Below are positions 9,655 through 20,544 of a DNA stretch of 64,000 nt, piece after piece. A program made the translations under genes and the position numbers. This DNA is from Leishmania infantum JPCM5. Its lineage: Eukaryota; Euglenozoa; Kinetoplastea; Trypanosomatida; Trypanosomatidae. Each line of letters begins with the position of its first letter. The first letter of the stretch is position 1. The stretch lies in the NCBI RefSeq assembly GCF_000002875.2, contig NC_009420.2, forward strand, positions 2,418,320 through 2,482,319. Direction: 5' to 3'. The notes beneath the pieces were generated by a model. The model saw only the letters and a list, made by a program, of their open reading frames with translations, was not told the origin of the DNA and did not search any database.

Positions 9655-10780
9655 GTGTGTGTGCGTGTGTGTGTGTGCGTGCGTCTGAAGGGGCGTGTGG
9701 AGGGGGTAAGAGCAGAGAGGAAGGCGCGCTTTGAGAGGTCGGGTGGGAGCCGTGCTCTATCCTCGACTGGGCACAAAGATGCCGCTGCGCCACGCCGCAC
9801 CAAAGACAGACAGAGATGCGAAGGGCCGTAAGAGACAGAAAGGCGAGAGCGTGGAGGAGATGCGCGCAGGTGCGCAAAGATCGCCGCAACCGCCACGTCG
9901 ACATGAACAGCAAAACAAGGGCTGCGGGGGCTACGATCCGAAACGCCGGCGCCCCAACTCTGTATGCGGACACATATATGAGAGTGTGGCCATCGACGGG
10001 TGTGGGATCGGGAGCGCAACGGCGAAAGGCGAAACGCAGCATTCTCTTCTCGTCTGTCCACCACTCAACTCCGCGCGGACCGCGTCAAGAATCTTCGCCA
10101 GCGCGGATATTTGATCGCCCTCTTTTTCGCTCGGGTTGGCCTGCTCTCTCTCCAGAAACGCACGAGATACGTCGAGTGCGAAGGGGGAGTGCGGGCCTTT
10201 AGTGAACGCCGACTGCACAAGTGGTTTGGAGAACAACGCCGCGTAGAATCTGCGATGCTTCTGCTGAGCTGCGGAAGCAAGAAAAAAAATAGGCAGGAAA
10301 GAATAGAGCAGATAACCAAAACAACTACATGCCGAAAGGAACGCAAAGGCAACCCCGCAAAGGGCAGAAGCACGTCTAGAACGAGGTCGGCAGTGGAGCG
10401 CGGTGGGCTTCTCGTGCACACCTCAAGAGACGACAAGCAGCGTGAGAAGGAAACGCACAACAAAACTGACGCTATTGAAAGCGGCTCTCGAGAAGCTTTC
10501 CTGCGCGTCGCAGGAGCATCGCCCTCCCCCCCCCCCCCCCCGAGATGCTCATCAAAGAGCCGGGATTGAAGGATTGAGGCAGTCCTGCGACGCCCTTTCC
10601 AATCCCCAAAGGCGACCTTTGAACGCAGGCATGCACCCAGGCTATCCATGACCACCACACGCTACATGTGCGAGCAATGCGACAAGGCGACCGCCACCTC
10701 AGTACGAGCGAGCAGGCCAGCGTATTACCGATGCACCAACACAAGTCACCGCAGCATTCGGCAGCCCCCTCCCCCCCCCC
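9191..10780. other. Intergenic region upstream of TOR
   Basis: No host gene is seen. It contains the TOR 5' UTR side, a GT microsatellite and a poly-C run near 10527-10542. A minus frame of about 200 codons at 9416-10042 is mostly a His-Thr run read through the GT repeat and is not credible. Confidence 0.6.
9609..9684. repeat. (GT)n microsatellite
   Basis: An almost uninterrupted GT run with a few GC dinucleotide breaks. Such tracts are common in Leishmania intergenic DNA. Confidence 0.95.
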
Positions 10781-10959
10781 CCTGCGTCGTTCGAACTGCC
10801 CACGGTGGGCGCGCTCGAGATGGCGCTCCGTGAGGTTCCCTGCGGCGCCTCCCCGGCGCTCGACGACGTTCGCTGGGACAGTGTCGAGGCCCCTCTCCCC
10901 ACCCCCCGATGCACGGCAAGAGAGCGCTGCTGAGCATCTGCAGCCAGAGCGTCACCACC

Positions 10960-11605
10960 GTCCGTGTCGCTGCTACACGGAGAGGGGAGGCGCGTTGTGC
11001 CCCTCCTGAAGCCGCACAGACCCGATGGCGATCCCGCGTCCTACCGCCCCGCCCCGTGGCGCTGGCCAGAGACCCGCGCAAGTTACTTGACCAAGTGGTC
11101 GCGGCCACTGCGCGCCCATCTGCAAGGCAGGCTCCAACCAGCGCAGTTTGGATTACGCCCGTACAGCTCCGCCACAGACCCCCTGCACATGCTCGTCCAC
11201 AAAGTAGTGCAGCTCCAGTCGGGGCACCAAGAGAGGAGCAGTGCTTGCGAGCTGCGCCCGCGAGTGCGACTCGGTAGATCGCGGCGCTCGCATCACGGCG
11301 CTGAGGAAGCCCGATGCAGGCCCGTGCCATACTCGCCGGATCACGCCTTTCTCAGACGATCATCACGTCTGCGCTGCCCTTCACTGGGAGCTGGGGAACA
11401 CCGAGGATGGGCCGCTTTACACGCGGAGTCGCACAAGGGTCTGTCCCATGGCCTCTTCCTTTATCATCATTGTAGTCGCCCCACTGCGGGTGTGGCTCAG
11501 CAAGACACCCGGACTGCGCCACGCCTCCTTTGCTAATGACCTCGCACTCCTCACACCCTCCGCAGTCAAGACGGCCATGCGAGCCACACCGCGGCCCGCC
11601 CCTTA
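10960..11605 (+). pseudogene. Decayed reverse transcriptase domain of the retroposon
   Basis: Fragments in successive frames match the fingers and palm of an ingi-type RT. VVPLLKPHRPDGDPASYRP lies near 10995-11050, LRAHLQGRLQPAQFGLRPYS near 11110-11165, and DPLHMLVHKVVQLQSG near 11175-11222. A motif A relic, CDSVD, lies near 11265-11280, and motif C, HASFANDLALL, near 11519-11551. In motif C the first catalytic Asp of FADD is Asn (codon at 11535-11537). Frameshifts separate most blocks, so no active enzyme is possible. Confidence 0.85.
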
Positions 11606-12379
11606 GCAGGGCGGAGCCCTGAACACTGGAGCACTTCATGGTGCTGAGTGCCCCCTCCCCGAAACCAACTACACGCGCTTCGGTGCGCGATGCCGCAACC
11701 AGCTGAAACTCCTTGCTGCACGCACGCCCTTGGAAGAGGATCGCCACCCTCGCCGAGGAGGCGTGGGCCTTCCGCCACTGCGCGGCATGGACCGACACGT
11801 CGCACAAGCTACCACAACAACCGTGGCGCAGCTTGCGAAGCGTAGGGCAGTGTGCTCGCATGAGTGTGGTCCATCAAAGAATCTCCTCCGCACTCGCTGC
11901 ACGGCACTGGTCGAATCAGAGCTACGGCACGGTGCCACCGCGTGGTGGGAGAGTGCCGGCAACAAACTGCGGGAAGGCCCTTGAGCGCCGTCACGCCAAC
12001 GCAGACGCTGCCACCGTGGGTATCCTCAAAATACGCAGACGGCAGGGCCCTACTCGAAGAGGCCCGTCTACTGCCCCTCGACCCCACCGCGCTGCTGCGC
12101 CGCGCCCGCGGGTATCTCCCCGCACTCACACGAGAAGACCGCCTTGCGCACTTGGCGCGGGATGCGTGCACGCCGGATCACGGTCTTGTCACGGCCCTTC
12201 GGCGGTCCTCATACGGGTATATGCAGGCATCGACCCCTTCAGAGCTCCGCGCGCACACCACTCCCCCGCGTGCAGCAGTCGCGTGCACCTCTCTGTATCC
12301 CTTGCTGGCGGGCTGCGGGCAGACTCTCCAGACGAGGGAGAGCGAGCAGCGTGCACGAAGCGAGTCCCCCGTCTTGCCA

Positions 12380-12815
12380 GGCTCCCTTACCCACCTGTGG
12401 GCAGATGATGCGGCACAGACAGAATCAAATCAGGAGCGGCCGCGATGCTCTATAACCATAATACACCCGCAGGTACAGCGACAAGAGACTGCGGCCGCCT
12501 TGCTTGCAGCTGTCGCGCTGAGTGCGTAGCAGCTGAACTGGGACTCGACCTGTTGCAGAGACAGCCCAATAAACCAAGACATGGAAGAGTATGTGTGGTT
12601 GCTTGCCACGCACTCAGCCTCTCTCATGGCGCTCAGCACGGAACCCCACCGCGGCGGGGGCGGGGGGTGGCATATGGCGACACATTTGAGCACCCATGCT
12701 GGCACTGCTGGTCCGTCGCGTGCGCCTCTCGTTTACGTCCGTCTTCGGCCCTTGCGAAGTGGAACGCAAGGGCGAATCCGGCAGGCTTGCCGAATTGGCA
12801 ATGCCAGAGGAGCCG
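12380..12815 (+). pseudogene. Decayed RNase H domain of the retroposon
   Basis: Fragments in three frames match the RNase H region of ingi-type elements: SLTHLWADDAAQTESNQER near 12384-12440, RAECVAAELGLDLLQRQPNK near 12515-12575, MALSTEP near 12627, and RRVRLSFTSVFGPCEVERKG near 12715-12775. The order and spacing fit one domain broken by at least two frameshifts. Assignment relies on remembered family sequences. Confidence 0.65.
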
Positions 12816-13149
12816 CCGCCAACTGCATGCATCACGGACCTGGTCGCCGGTCTCAGACGCCACGCCGACATGCCGCGAAACCCCGCTACACGATGTGACA
12901 CGCGACGACAAGTGCTCCTTGGCGGCAGCCGTCCCACACCAGAAGAGCCAGGATGGCGAGCTCACACGGCGGCAGAAGATGGCCCTCGCCCAGCCCCGCA
13001 GAGGCACCTCTCCGCACCTGGGATTCCTGCAATGGCAGGTGGCCGGCGGTGGCAGCACGGCGTGCAGACAGTGTGATGCCGGCTACGCCGCTAGAACTGT
13101 AGCACCTCCGCCCCTCCACCCCCCCCAAACACCCCACCCCTCACCTGCC

Positions 13150-13860
13150 GTTTGCTATGAGGGCGTCCGACCGGGCGTTGCGCCGGGTGTGCTACGCGCG
13201 ATTTGACGACAGCTCGAGGCTCAGAGCACACCTCATTTCACGCCATGGTCTTGCACGCAGCGACCAGAGTACGCACATCTCCCTCGCACCGCATGTGGCT
13301 CCTCCGTCGGGTGTCCATCGCTGCACCCCTATGCCCCTCTACAGGCTGGCACGCTATGGGCCCTTTTGTGCGCTGGCACACGTCTCTGCGCGGGCCCCTT
13401 CCGCTTGACACGCCCGCGCCTGTCAGAGGCGTGCGGACTCAGGAGAGGGTGGAATGCCCCTGCTGCCACAGACTCATGGCGGCGTCCCACCTGTCGCGGC
13501 GCATGCGGGCAAGCCATGCAGACACGCCTCCCCCACCCCCCTCGGCGGCATCCACGGACGTGGGGGGTGAAGACAGCGAGCCTGCCAGACAGCACTGCTG
13601 TCCTGCAACGGACCCCGAGGCCCACTGGTGCGGGCACTGTGCGCACGCGCATGCCGAGCACCGCTGGCATGTGGTGTGCCGCATCCAACCGAGGCACGCG
13701 GCCGCCAGGAGGGCGCGAGTGATGAGCGAGAAAGGCGCGAAGGCATCCACACCGATGAACACCACGGTGCACGTGCGCGCGCTGTGCGGCACCTCCTTCA
13801 TCCGACCAGGTGGGCTGATGAGGCGCACATGCCGGCAGCATCACGAGAGCACCCTCGAGT
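13150..13860 (+). pseudogene. Decayed C-terminal Cys/His zinc-finger region of the retroposon
   Basis: Several Cys/His clusters lie in two frames, for example RVCYARFDDSSRLRAHLISR followed by HG near 13183-13245, and ECPCCHRLMAASHLSRRMRA followed by SHAD near 13452-13523. Ingi and L1Tc ORFs end in CCHH-type fingers. Many fingers have lost one ligand. A long plus frame (13203-14483) stays open here by chance of high GC, not because it is intact. Confidence 0.6.
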
Positions 13861-14150
13861 CCTGCAGGCGCCGGGGTGGAGAGCGGCCGCACCACATTGC
13901 GGAATGCCACGGCTCGAGGCCCCTCAGGGCGAGGCATGGCATACAGGCAGGGTGTGCAGGGTCTCAGAGGGAGCCTGGCCTGAGGCTGGCCAACCTCCTC
14001 CCTGAGCTCACCCGGCACGCGCCCGGAACACCACCCCGCTGCTCCACGCACGACAGATGCCCACCGCCACCACCCTCGAGCCGGACTGCGCACGCGGCCC
14101 ACGTGGGTCAATGCGCGCAGTGGGCCCGGGCCCGTCTGGCGCCGATCACG

Positions 14151-16166
14151 CAGCACGTACGTGAAAGAAGGGACGAGGACGGGCACGAAGTGCCCGCAAG
14201 GTGCATGGCCCGACTCGGCAGCAGGGACGGCTCGCCCTACACAACGAGGATGCAGCCGTGGCGCAGCAGAAGGCAGGTGAACTGTAGTCGTGTACCCGTG
14301 TACATCTTTGTGGGCGGGTTCGTGGTGGAATGGGCATACGGTGAGAATACAGCGGCGAGAAATGGAGAGCGCTTGACGCATGAAAGGACTTCGGAGGCTT
14401 CAGCTCTGCTCAGTGTCTGTGCTGCTCTGTCTCTCCTCCCTCTTTCTCACTCTGTGCTCGTTGCAGGCATTGTGTTCGTATAGCTACTCTGTTTTCTACT
14501 TTAAAGGGCGGAGGGAGTTATGCCGCGTTGCCTATGAGGAGCGGCCGAATGCCAGCGCACCGACAGGCGTGAGAGGCAAGGGAGGAAAAAGCTAAGCAAG
14601 GTAGCAGCGCATGTGCTGGAGAACCGTGAGCTGTGGGGTAGACGGGTGGCGCACATGTATCGGAGAATGGGCACTAAGAACTCAACTCCAAATCAGCTGC
14701 AGTCGTCCACCTGTCCACTATCGCGCTCGCAAAGACACAAACGCAGTCGAGAGACGCATCCTAGATCTTGGTGAGCTTGAATACCTTAACCTGCACTAGG
14801 GAGAAGATAAGACTTCTGCAGAAGATGAGGGAAAAGCTCTCACCGAGCATGTGTTCAAAGAGGCGCCAGCGCGCAAGCCCTTACACACCATGAGAGAGGG
14901 GAGAGGGTCAGGAAGGGGGACAGGGGGAGGAGAAGGAAGCGTGGCCATAGGGAGGAAAGGCGAAAGGCCAAGTCACAGGTGGAGCGAGTAATGGGCAGCA
15001 GCACGTACGGAAGTTTGCCAAAAAGTCCACGTCAGGATATAGCAATACATCAAGCGTGGCAAAGGCAACTCCTTGGCAGGGAGCGCTACGCACGTTTATG
15101 TGTAGGTGTGTACATGCGTGAGGGGTTGCGCCGGCGCGCTCACGGATGGTGGGGGTGTGACGCACACGGCGATAGAGCGCATGAGGGAGGGGGAGGCGCA
15201 GCGAGCAAAGCCATTAACGCCACCCACGCACATTTGTGGATACACCGGATGCAAGAAGGAGCAGACAAGAGGCTGCCACGCAGACACGGACAAAAAAGTC
15301 GAGGAGGGTATGAAGATGAGGCGTTCGACATGTGTGATCAAGAGAATCACATGAATATCGTGGAGTTGACCTATAGAAACAGGACGGGCGCAACGAAGCT
15401 CCATGTACCTCGGTGGCTGTTCTCTCCTCTGCGGTAGACGTGACGCAGCGGTGCTGCATGGGAGGAGGAGGGGACGATTACGCTGAGAGGGAGCTTCACG
15501 TCGTCACCACGTCCCCCTTTTTCCACTGTGCGATATGGCAGCCAGGCGCGATGAGCTGCAGTGCTCGGCAGTAGCCAGCAGCTGCACTTCCGCCGGAATG
15601 ATTGAGCTATCCCTTACCAGCTGCCTTTTCTTTTTGTGGGAGTGGTGCGCAACACTGAAGGTGGGTTCTCGTCGAAGAACGTATAAAGTGTTTATCATTC
15701 AACGCACGGGGGCTCCTCTACTCTACATTCCTCAGGAGATGGGGAGAGCGAAGATGGTTTTCCTCGACGCCGCCCCTCCCTCCCTCACCCGCCATCACCG
15801 ACTCTCGGCGAACATCACAGGAAGGCAACAGAGCAAGGGCATATCAGCGCATTCGCAAGAAAAAAGAAAACAAGTGTTTTGCAAAAAGAGCTTCAAGACT
15901 CGAATCCGGTACCCAAACACGTACCGATGTCGCTCAGGGGGAAAGAGACAGAGACGGACACGGAGACGCCGACGACACTGGCACCAAGGCACACGCACAC
16001 GCACGCGCGCTGTGCAGAAGCGTTCGAAAGGCTTCGTTAGAGGCAGCATAGGAGAAACGAGGATGACGACCTGCACAAGCGCTGCACGCAAGGTTGAAGA
16101 GACAAAAAGGCGATAAGAGCAGCACAAAGTCAGAGCCAGCGAAAAAGGAGCACACGCCACGCCAAT
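14151..16166. other. Gene-free stretch between the retroposon and the short repeat
   Basis: No supported gene on either strand. Frames are short, lack conserved motifs and have poor start context. It presumably belongs to the very long 3' flank of the PEX11-family gene. Confidence 0.5.
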
Positions 16167-16741
16167 GTGTCCATTCTCTGCCACACAACATGAGCTAAGC
16201 TCTACTCTGCCCGGTCTGCCACAGTGGCCCATCTTGCGGTGCAAAGCAGCCGTAGACACTCGTTACACCAAATGCGCCGACTCAGTCGTCTGAGCACGGC
16301 CCCTGCCCCGTACCATGCCCACCCACCCGCCCGCCTCGCAGGTCGCCTCACAGCCGCGCCCCTCATGCCGCTCGCTACTGGGCGCGCCCCTATCGGGGTG
16401 GCTCAGGCTCCCCCACCGGTAGGCAGCCTGAGGGCCGGGTGTGTGTGGGATACGTTCCAGTCAGGTCGGCACTCGTGCCCATCGTATGGATGGTGCAAGC
16501 ATGCTCACGCTGTCGCAGGTCGCTCAGACGCATCGCGCCATCCAGGACCTGACCGCCGGCATCGGCAGTGATGCATCGCTCTGACCTCCCTGCGTCGCGG
16601 GTGCTTGGCCCTGTCAGCGCCAGAAGTGGCTCGGCATTCGGCAGGGGTAGGGAGGGGCTGCTTGAACTCCCCACACGGAGTGTGTGTGTGTGTGGGAGGG
16701 AGGGGGGCATGCATTGGACCCTGGACACCACGCACTGGCGT
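16167..16741 (-). repeat. Short interspersed retroposon-like repeat, copy 1 (SIDER2-like)
   Basis: This segment of about 575 bp recurs in the same orientation at 45660-46238. The two differ by two G/A substitutions (16619 vs 46112, 16738 vs 46235) and by (TG)7 versus (TG)9. Size, position in a gene's 3' flank and high GC fit the SIDER2 family of truncated Leishmania retroposons, which can act in mRNA decay. I give the minus strand because the host transcript runs that way. I saw no adjacent poly-A tail and no convincing target-site duplication. The repeat itself is certain; the family name is inferred. Confidence 0.75.
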
Positions 16742-19707
16742 TTCACTCCTCTTCACGCACCAAGCAGACGGAAGAAATGCAAGGGTAGAATCAAGAGTGC
16801 GTGCAGTGATTTGCCTTCCATCGCCCAAGCCCCTTGTTTTTGCTGCCCTTGCGCTCCGCAGCCTTTGGTGTGCGCCCTGTAGATAAGGCCTGTACACGCT
16901 TTGCTACGGTTGCCCCTGTCCCCCTCCCCATCCGAGAGACGCGCTCCGTCTTTTCCCTCCCCCGCTTGCGAGCTCGCGTCTCCTTCGCGCATCATTCATG
17001 TCCGCCCACCTCGGCCAGGGCGGTGCCCGCCACAAGGCAAAGGGCAACGGCACAGTGCACGCGCGTACACATGAGCATGGGTCCCGGAAGGGGAAAGCAA
17101 CCAAAAATAAAAAAGGTATATTCTGAAAGATGAATGGAGACGCACATGAATGAGTAAGTCGGTGCGCGCGAGAGAAAGAGAGGGAGGAGGAGGGATGTTT
17201 TCTTATTGTTGCTTAGGTGCAAAACACACATTTACAAAATCTCCGCCACGACCCCGAAAAAAAAAAAGAACGTCCAGCATAGGAAAAGAAAATTATGCAT
17301 TACAAGACGCACAAGGACGCACAGACAGAGAGGAACAAAGAGAAGTCGCCAGTCGCACAACGAGCATACAGACACCCAAGCACCGAAGAAAAAAGGACGA
17401 AAAGAAACACCTGAGAATCAATAGAGTGGGCCCCAGAAATGCGCCCACGCACGAACGCATGCGGGAGCTTGATGAAGCCGCGGCAAAGAACCCCTTTTCT
17501 GCAGGCCTTCTCATATATATATATAAACCCTTCATGTATTCACTAGAGGAACAGAGAAACGCACCCCAAAAGCAAAGGAGCGCAGGAGGCAGTTATCCCC
17601 CGCACGCCGAGACTGTCCACGCTTGGATTGCTCCTCCGCTGGCACCTCACTTTTCGGCGTGCACATGATAAACAACACTGATGAAAAACGGCGCACGTCG
17701 CTTCACGCATGTGAACTACACGTTTTTCCGGTCTCTTATCAGCATTTCACTTTCCCCATGAGCCTCCTCTTTCGTTCCACTTTCCGTGCGTCGTGTCCAT
17801 CGCTCCAGCGCCCACCCACTACCTCTTCCTGAAACCCTGCCCGTCCCGTCCCCCCTCGAGAAACTCTCCTGCCATCCCACACGCCCCTCCCTTCTCCTCC
17901 TTTTTTCTCGCTGAATCACATGCGCACCGATAGTTGTGGGGCACCGAATCAAAGAGAGAAGATCATTAAGAATAATATGGAAAGACTCGGCGGACAACGT
18001 TTACTTAAAAAGAAGAACGAAGGGAGCATAGCAACACGGTAAATCGGCAAAATATGCCACCACAAGCGCAAACATCAGCCAACACAAGCACACGCGTAAC
18101 TGATCAAGACACGAGCTGCCCCCCCGCCCTCCCTCTTTCCTCATCCTTTCAATCAGCGCGGTATGATTGTATCGTCCCTTTTTTTTTTCATCGTGTCGCC
18201 TGTGAAAAAAAAAGGGTGCGGTTGGTAAGACGATGCAGCGGAGAGAGGGGAGAGAGGGTAGGTAGAAGGGGGTAGGTCCGTGTCGGACGAAGGTGACGTG
18301 TTGCTTTCTCCTTCTGTTCCCTCGTTCTATTCTTTGGGGACTCAGATGGTGCCCATTCGCCCGCCCACAACGACTTCTCTGCTTGTTGGATTCCTTCTTC
18401 CCCCTCGAGCACGCTCGTGTTCAAGAGCCCTGAGCTGCTGCATCCGTCTCCTGATGCCTGCCGCATTGGCCACCACGCGTTAGTTTTCTTTTTCTTTCCA
18501 CTGACAGCGATGCATGGCCATCTTCTGCCCGCGCCTCCGGTGTCAGAGATCATAGCTGCGTCATCCATGGCTGGCAGTGCGTCGTCGTGACGGCACGCGG
18601 AGCAAGAGCATCCGTGTATCGCACCTGTGCCACCTCCCCTTGTGTAGGGCTGAGGAACATACAAAGGAGGAGAGACGTGAGAGGAGGCGCGCTGGCGTTC
18701 AGCGAGGCTGAGGGGAGCACGCGCACAAATAATACTAGCCTTACACATTTGGAGGATATAGGAAAAAGGAGGCGCAAGCTCACACTCTGGCGGGCCTTGG
18801 GCGCAGATGCGTGAAGATGGGCGGGCACACACACAAACACATGCAGACTATCTATTGATTGCGTCGCCGGGAGGACACGCGCTCACGCCAGCCCACAAGC
18901 AGTTGCTCGCTTATACACGCGCACGGACGCGATGCGCATGCGTTCGAGATGCGGCGGGGGCAAGGGAGAGGGCCAAACGAATTCATTGCTTCGACCAAGC
19001 GAGGGTAGAGAGAAAAAGAGGGCGGAGAGACCGAGAAAGGCGATGAGAGAGGTCGCCCAACCTATCATGAGCCTTGAGTTAGGGCGGTGGGTGAAAAAAG
19101 GGGAAGGGGCGAAGCGGCAGTGTTGAATGGCGAACCATCTTCCATGGCACCGCATGGAGTGGATAGACACAACAAAAAGAGAGGGAAGAAAATGATCATG
19201 AGAGGAGAAATGTGCGTGGATCGGAGGGGAGGGAGGGGAGGCGGATACCGACAGAAACACATGCACGCACACTTTCTCACGAAAACGGGCAAGAGGAGAT
19301 GTGAAAGGCTCGCTGAGTACATTGTGTCACCGGGAGATGCTGCCGGGCCGCGCACCACTTCCTCGGCACCGTGAGATGGCATGTCGGTGCCCCTTGCTGA
19401 CAGCTCTGCCGACCATTCCCGTTCGAAACAAGCAAGAAGAGCGGAAACACAAACCAAGAAAAAAAAAACTGAAACATCTTGTCGGGTAGAGTACAAGCAT
19501 AGGGATAAATAAGAGAGAGCAGCGCTGCGTCTGCATGTAGTTGCCTCTTCTCCTTTTCTCCACCTTTCTTGGTCAGCACGATTGCTTGTGAACGAAGGTG
19601 TGTGCATGTGTGCGTGTGTACGATGGTATGGCCGGAAAAGTACGTGGAATAGTCGTCCTTTTACGGCTCTCTGTGCAGTGGAGGTGGAAAGCGGATACGC
19701 GCAATCA
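16742..19707. other. Gene-free stretch downstream of the PEX11-family gene
   Basis: Nothing coding is supported. It contains purine-rich and A-rich patches, a short TA repeat near 17513-17524 and many homopolymer runs. It likely includes the 3' UTR of the gene at 19708-20544. Confidence 0.5.
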
Positions 19708-20544
19708 TCACCCATCTTCGCCGCTACCGCTGGCGACCTCGCTACCGTCCCCCTGGCTGCCCAGCACGCACACGGCGCGCTTCAGCGCGTCCTTGTTCGG
19801 GCACGGTATCGGGGTCTCGGCTGTCATCACAGGAGGCGGCGACACAACGTACCGCGTGTCCCTCCACACAAGCCACATGCCAACGATGCCAGACACGAAG
19901 CCGCACAAGAACTCGACCGTCTTGATTGGGTGGTAGCTCGGTATCCACTTGAAGTACACGTACATGTCGCACAGAGACCGCACAATCAGCGCGTTCGACA
20001 CCCTCATTTCCAGGCCTGCGTGCAAGCGCTGCTTTGGCGTAGAGGCGTCACGCAGCGCCCGCTGCAGCGCAGAGCGACGAGTGAGCTCCATCAGCACACA
20101 GCATGTCAGAGACAAGGACTTGAAGAAGCGGTAGGAGAATGAAAATGCCTCTCGACTCCAACTGTGAAATACAACCTTCTGCAGGTAGTTGAGGTCACCG
20201 CTCAGCTGCTCTGGCACCCGCAAGAAGAAGGAGAGACAAGTGAAAAGCCAGTGCCAGAACTCCATCTCTTCTCTCATGGCGAACATCTTCAGTCCTTGAC
20301 TGAGCGTCATTGCCGGACGGCCGAAGTTGCACAGCATGCGGCACTCAATGATGCTGTCGGCTAGCTGAAAGTATTTTCTCCTGTCCCGTCCGTCAGTGCT
20401 GTAAATCATGCACAGACGCACAATGTTGAGCACTGACTTCAACATCATGTCCACGCCTACCCCCTTCTTCTGGTAGTCGCCAAGGGCGACGAGGAAAGGG
20501 GCGAGCGTGACAGAGCTGTCATTGGCGATAGACGACTTGCTCAT
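19708..20544 (-). CDS. PEX11-family glycosomal membrane protein
   Basis: The gene encodes 278 residues from the ATG at 20544; the frame is open further upstream, but without a better ATG. PEX11-type features include the N-terminal block RRKYFQLADSIIECRMLCNF followed by GRPAMTLSQGL, and an amphipathic or hydrophobic stretch EFWHWLFTCLSFFLRVPEQL. Later come a second hydrophobic patch, SFSYRFFKSLSLTCCVLMEL, and a C-terminal membrane segment, FLCGFVSGIVGMWLVW. PEX11 proteins bend and divide peroxisomes; in trypanosomatids the organelle is the glycosome, and PEX11, GIM5A and GIM5B are the known members. Which of these it matches cannot be told from sequence alone. Downstream lies a 10.5 kb gap with transposon remnants, so its 3' UTR may be unusually long. 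Confidence 0.75.
   Translation of the reverse strand: MSKSSIANDSSVTLAPFLVALGDYQKKGVGVDMMLKSVLNIVRLCMIYSTDGRDRRKYFQLADSIIECRMLCNFGRPAMTLSQGLKMFAMREEMEFWHWLFTCLSFFLRVPEQLSGDLNYLQKVVFHSWSREAFSFSYRFFKSLSLTCCVLMELTRRSALQRALRDASTPKQRLHAGLEMRVSNALIVRSLCDMYVYFKWIPSYHPIKTVEFLCGFVSGIVGMWLVWRDTRYVVSPPPVMTAETPIPCPNKDALKRAVCVLGSQGDGSEVASGSGEDG

Larger units (their letters stand above)
10790..14150 (+). mobile_element. Degenerate ingi/L1Tc-clade non-LTR retroposon (DIRE-like)
   Basis: Read on the plus strand, antisense to the host genes, frame-hopping fragments follow the order of an ingi/L1Tc ORF. First come reverse transcriptase fragments with DGDPASYRP, then LRAHLQGRLQPAQFGLRPY, then a motif C relic. 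After these come a post-RT region with LVESELRHGATAWWES, an RNase H relic, a stretch with LTRRQKMALAQPRRGTSPHL, and Cys/His finger relics. An AP endonuclease domain was not seen, so the copy looks 5' truncated. Frames change many times and stops are scattered, so it is dead. Leishmania carries such degenerate elements (DIREs). The edges are approximate; I found no poly-A tail or target-site duplication. Confidence 0.85.

Noticed and set aside
9416..10042. 208-codon minus frame with long His-Thr run
   Set aside because: Most of it reads through the GT microsatellite, with no conserved domain. It lies in the intergenic region upstream of TOR.
13329..14381. 350-codon open frame on the minus strand opposite the retroposon zinc fingers
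   Set aside because: It mirrors the GC-rich, Cys/His-coding plus strand, starts in poor context and shows no motif. It is a shadow frame.
13203..14483. 426-codon plus frame as an intact gene
   Set aside because: It contains decayed retroposon finger relics in more than one frame. It is open because of high GC, not because it is maintained.
16224..16571. 115-codon plus frame found identically at 45717-46064
   Set aside because: Identity comes from the repeated DNA element. The frame opposes host transcription and has no recognisable protein features.
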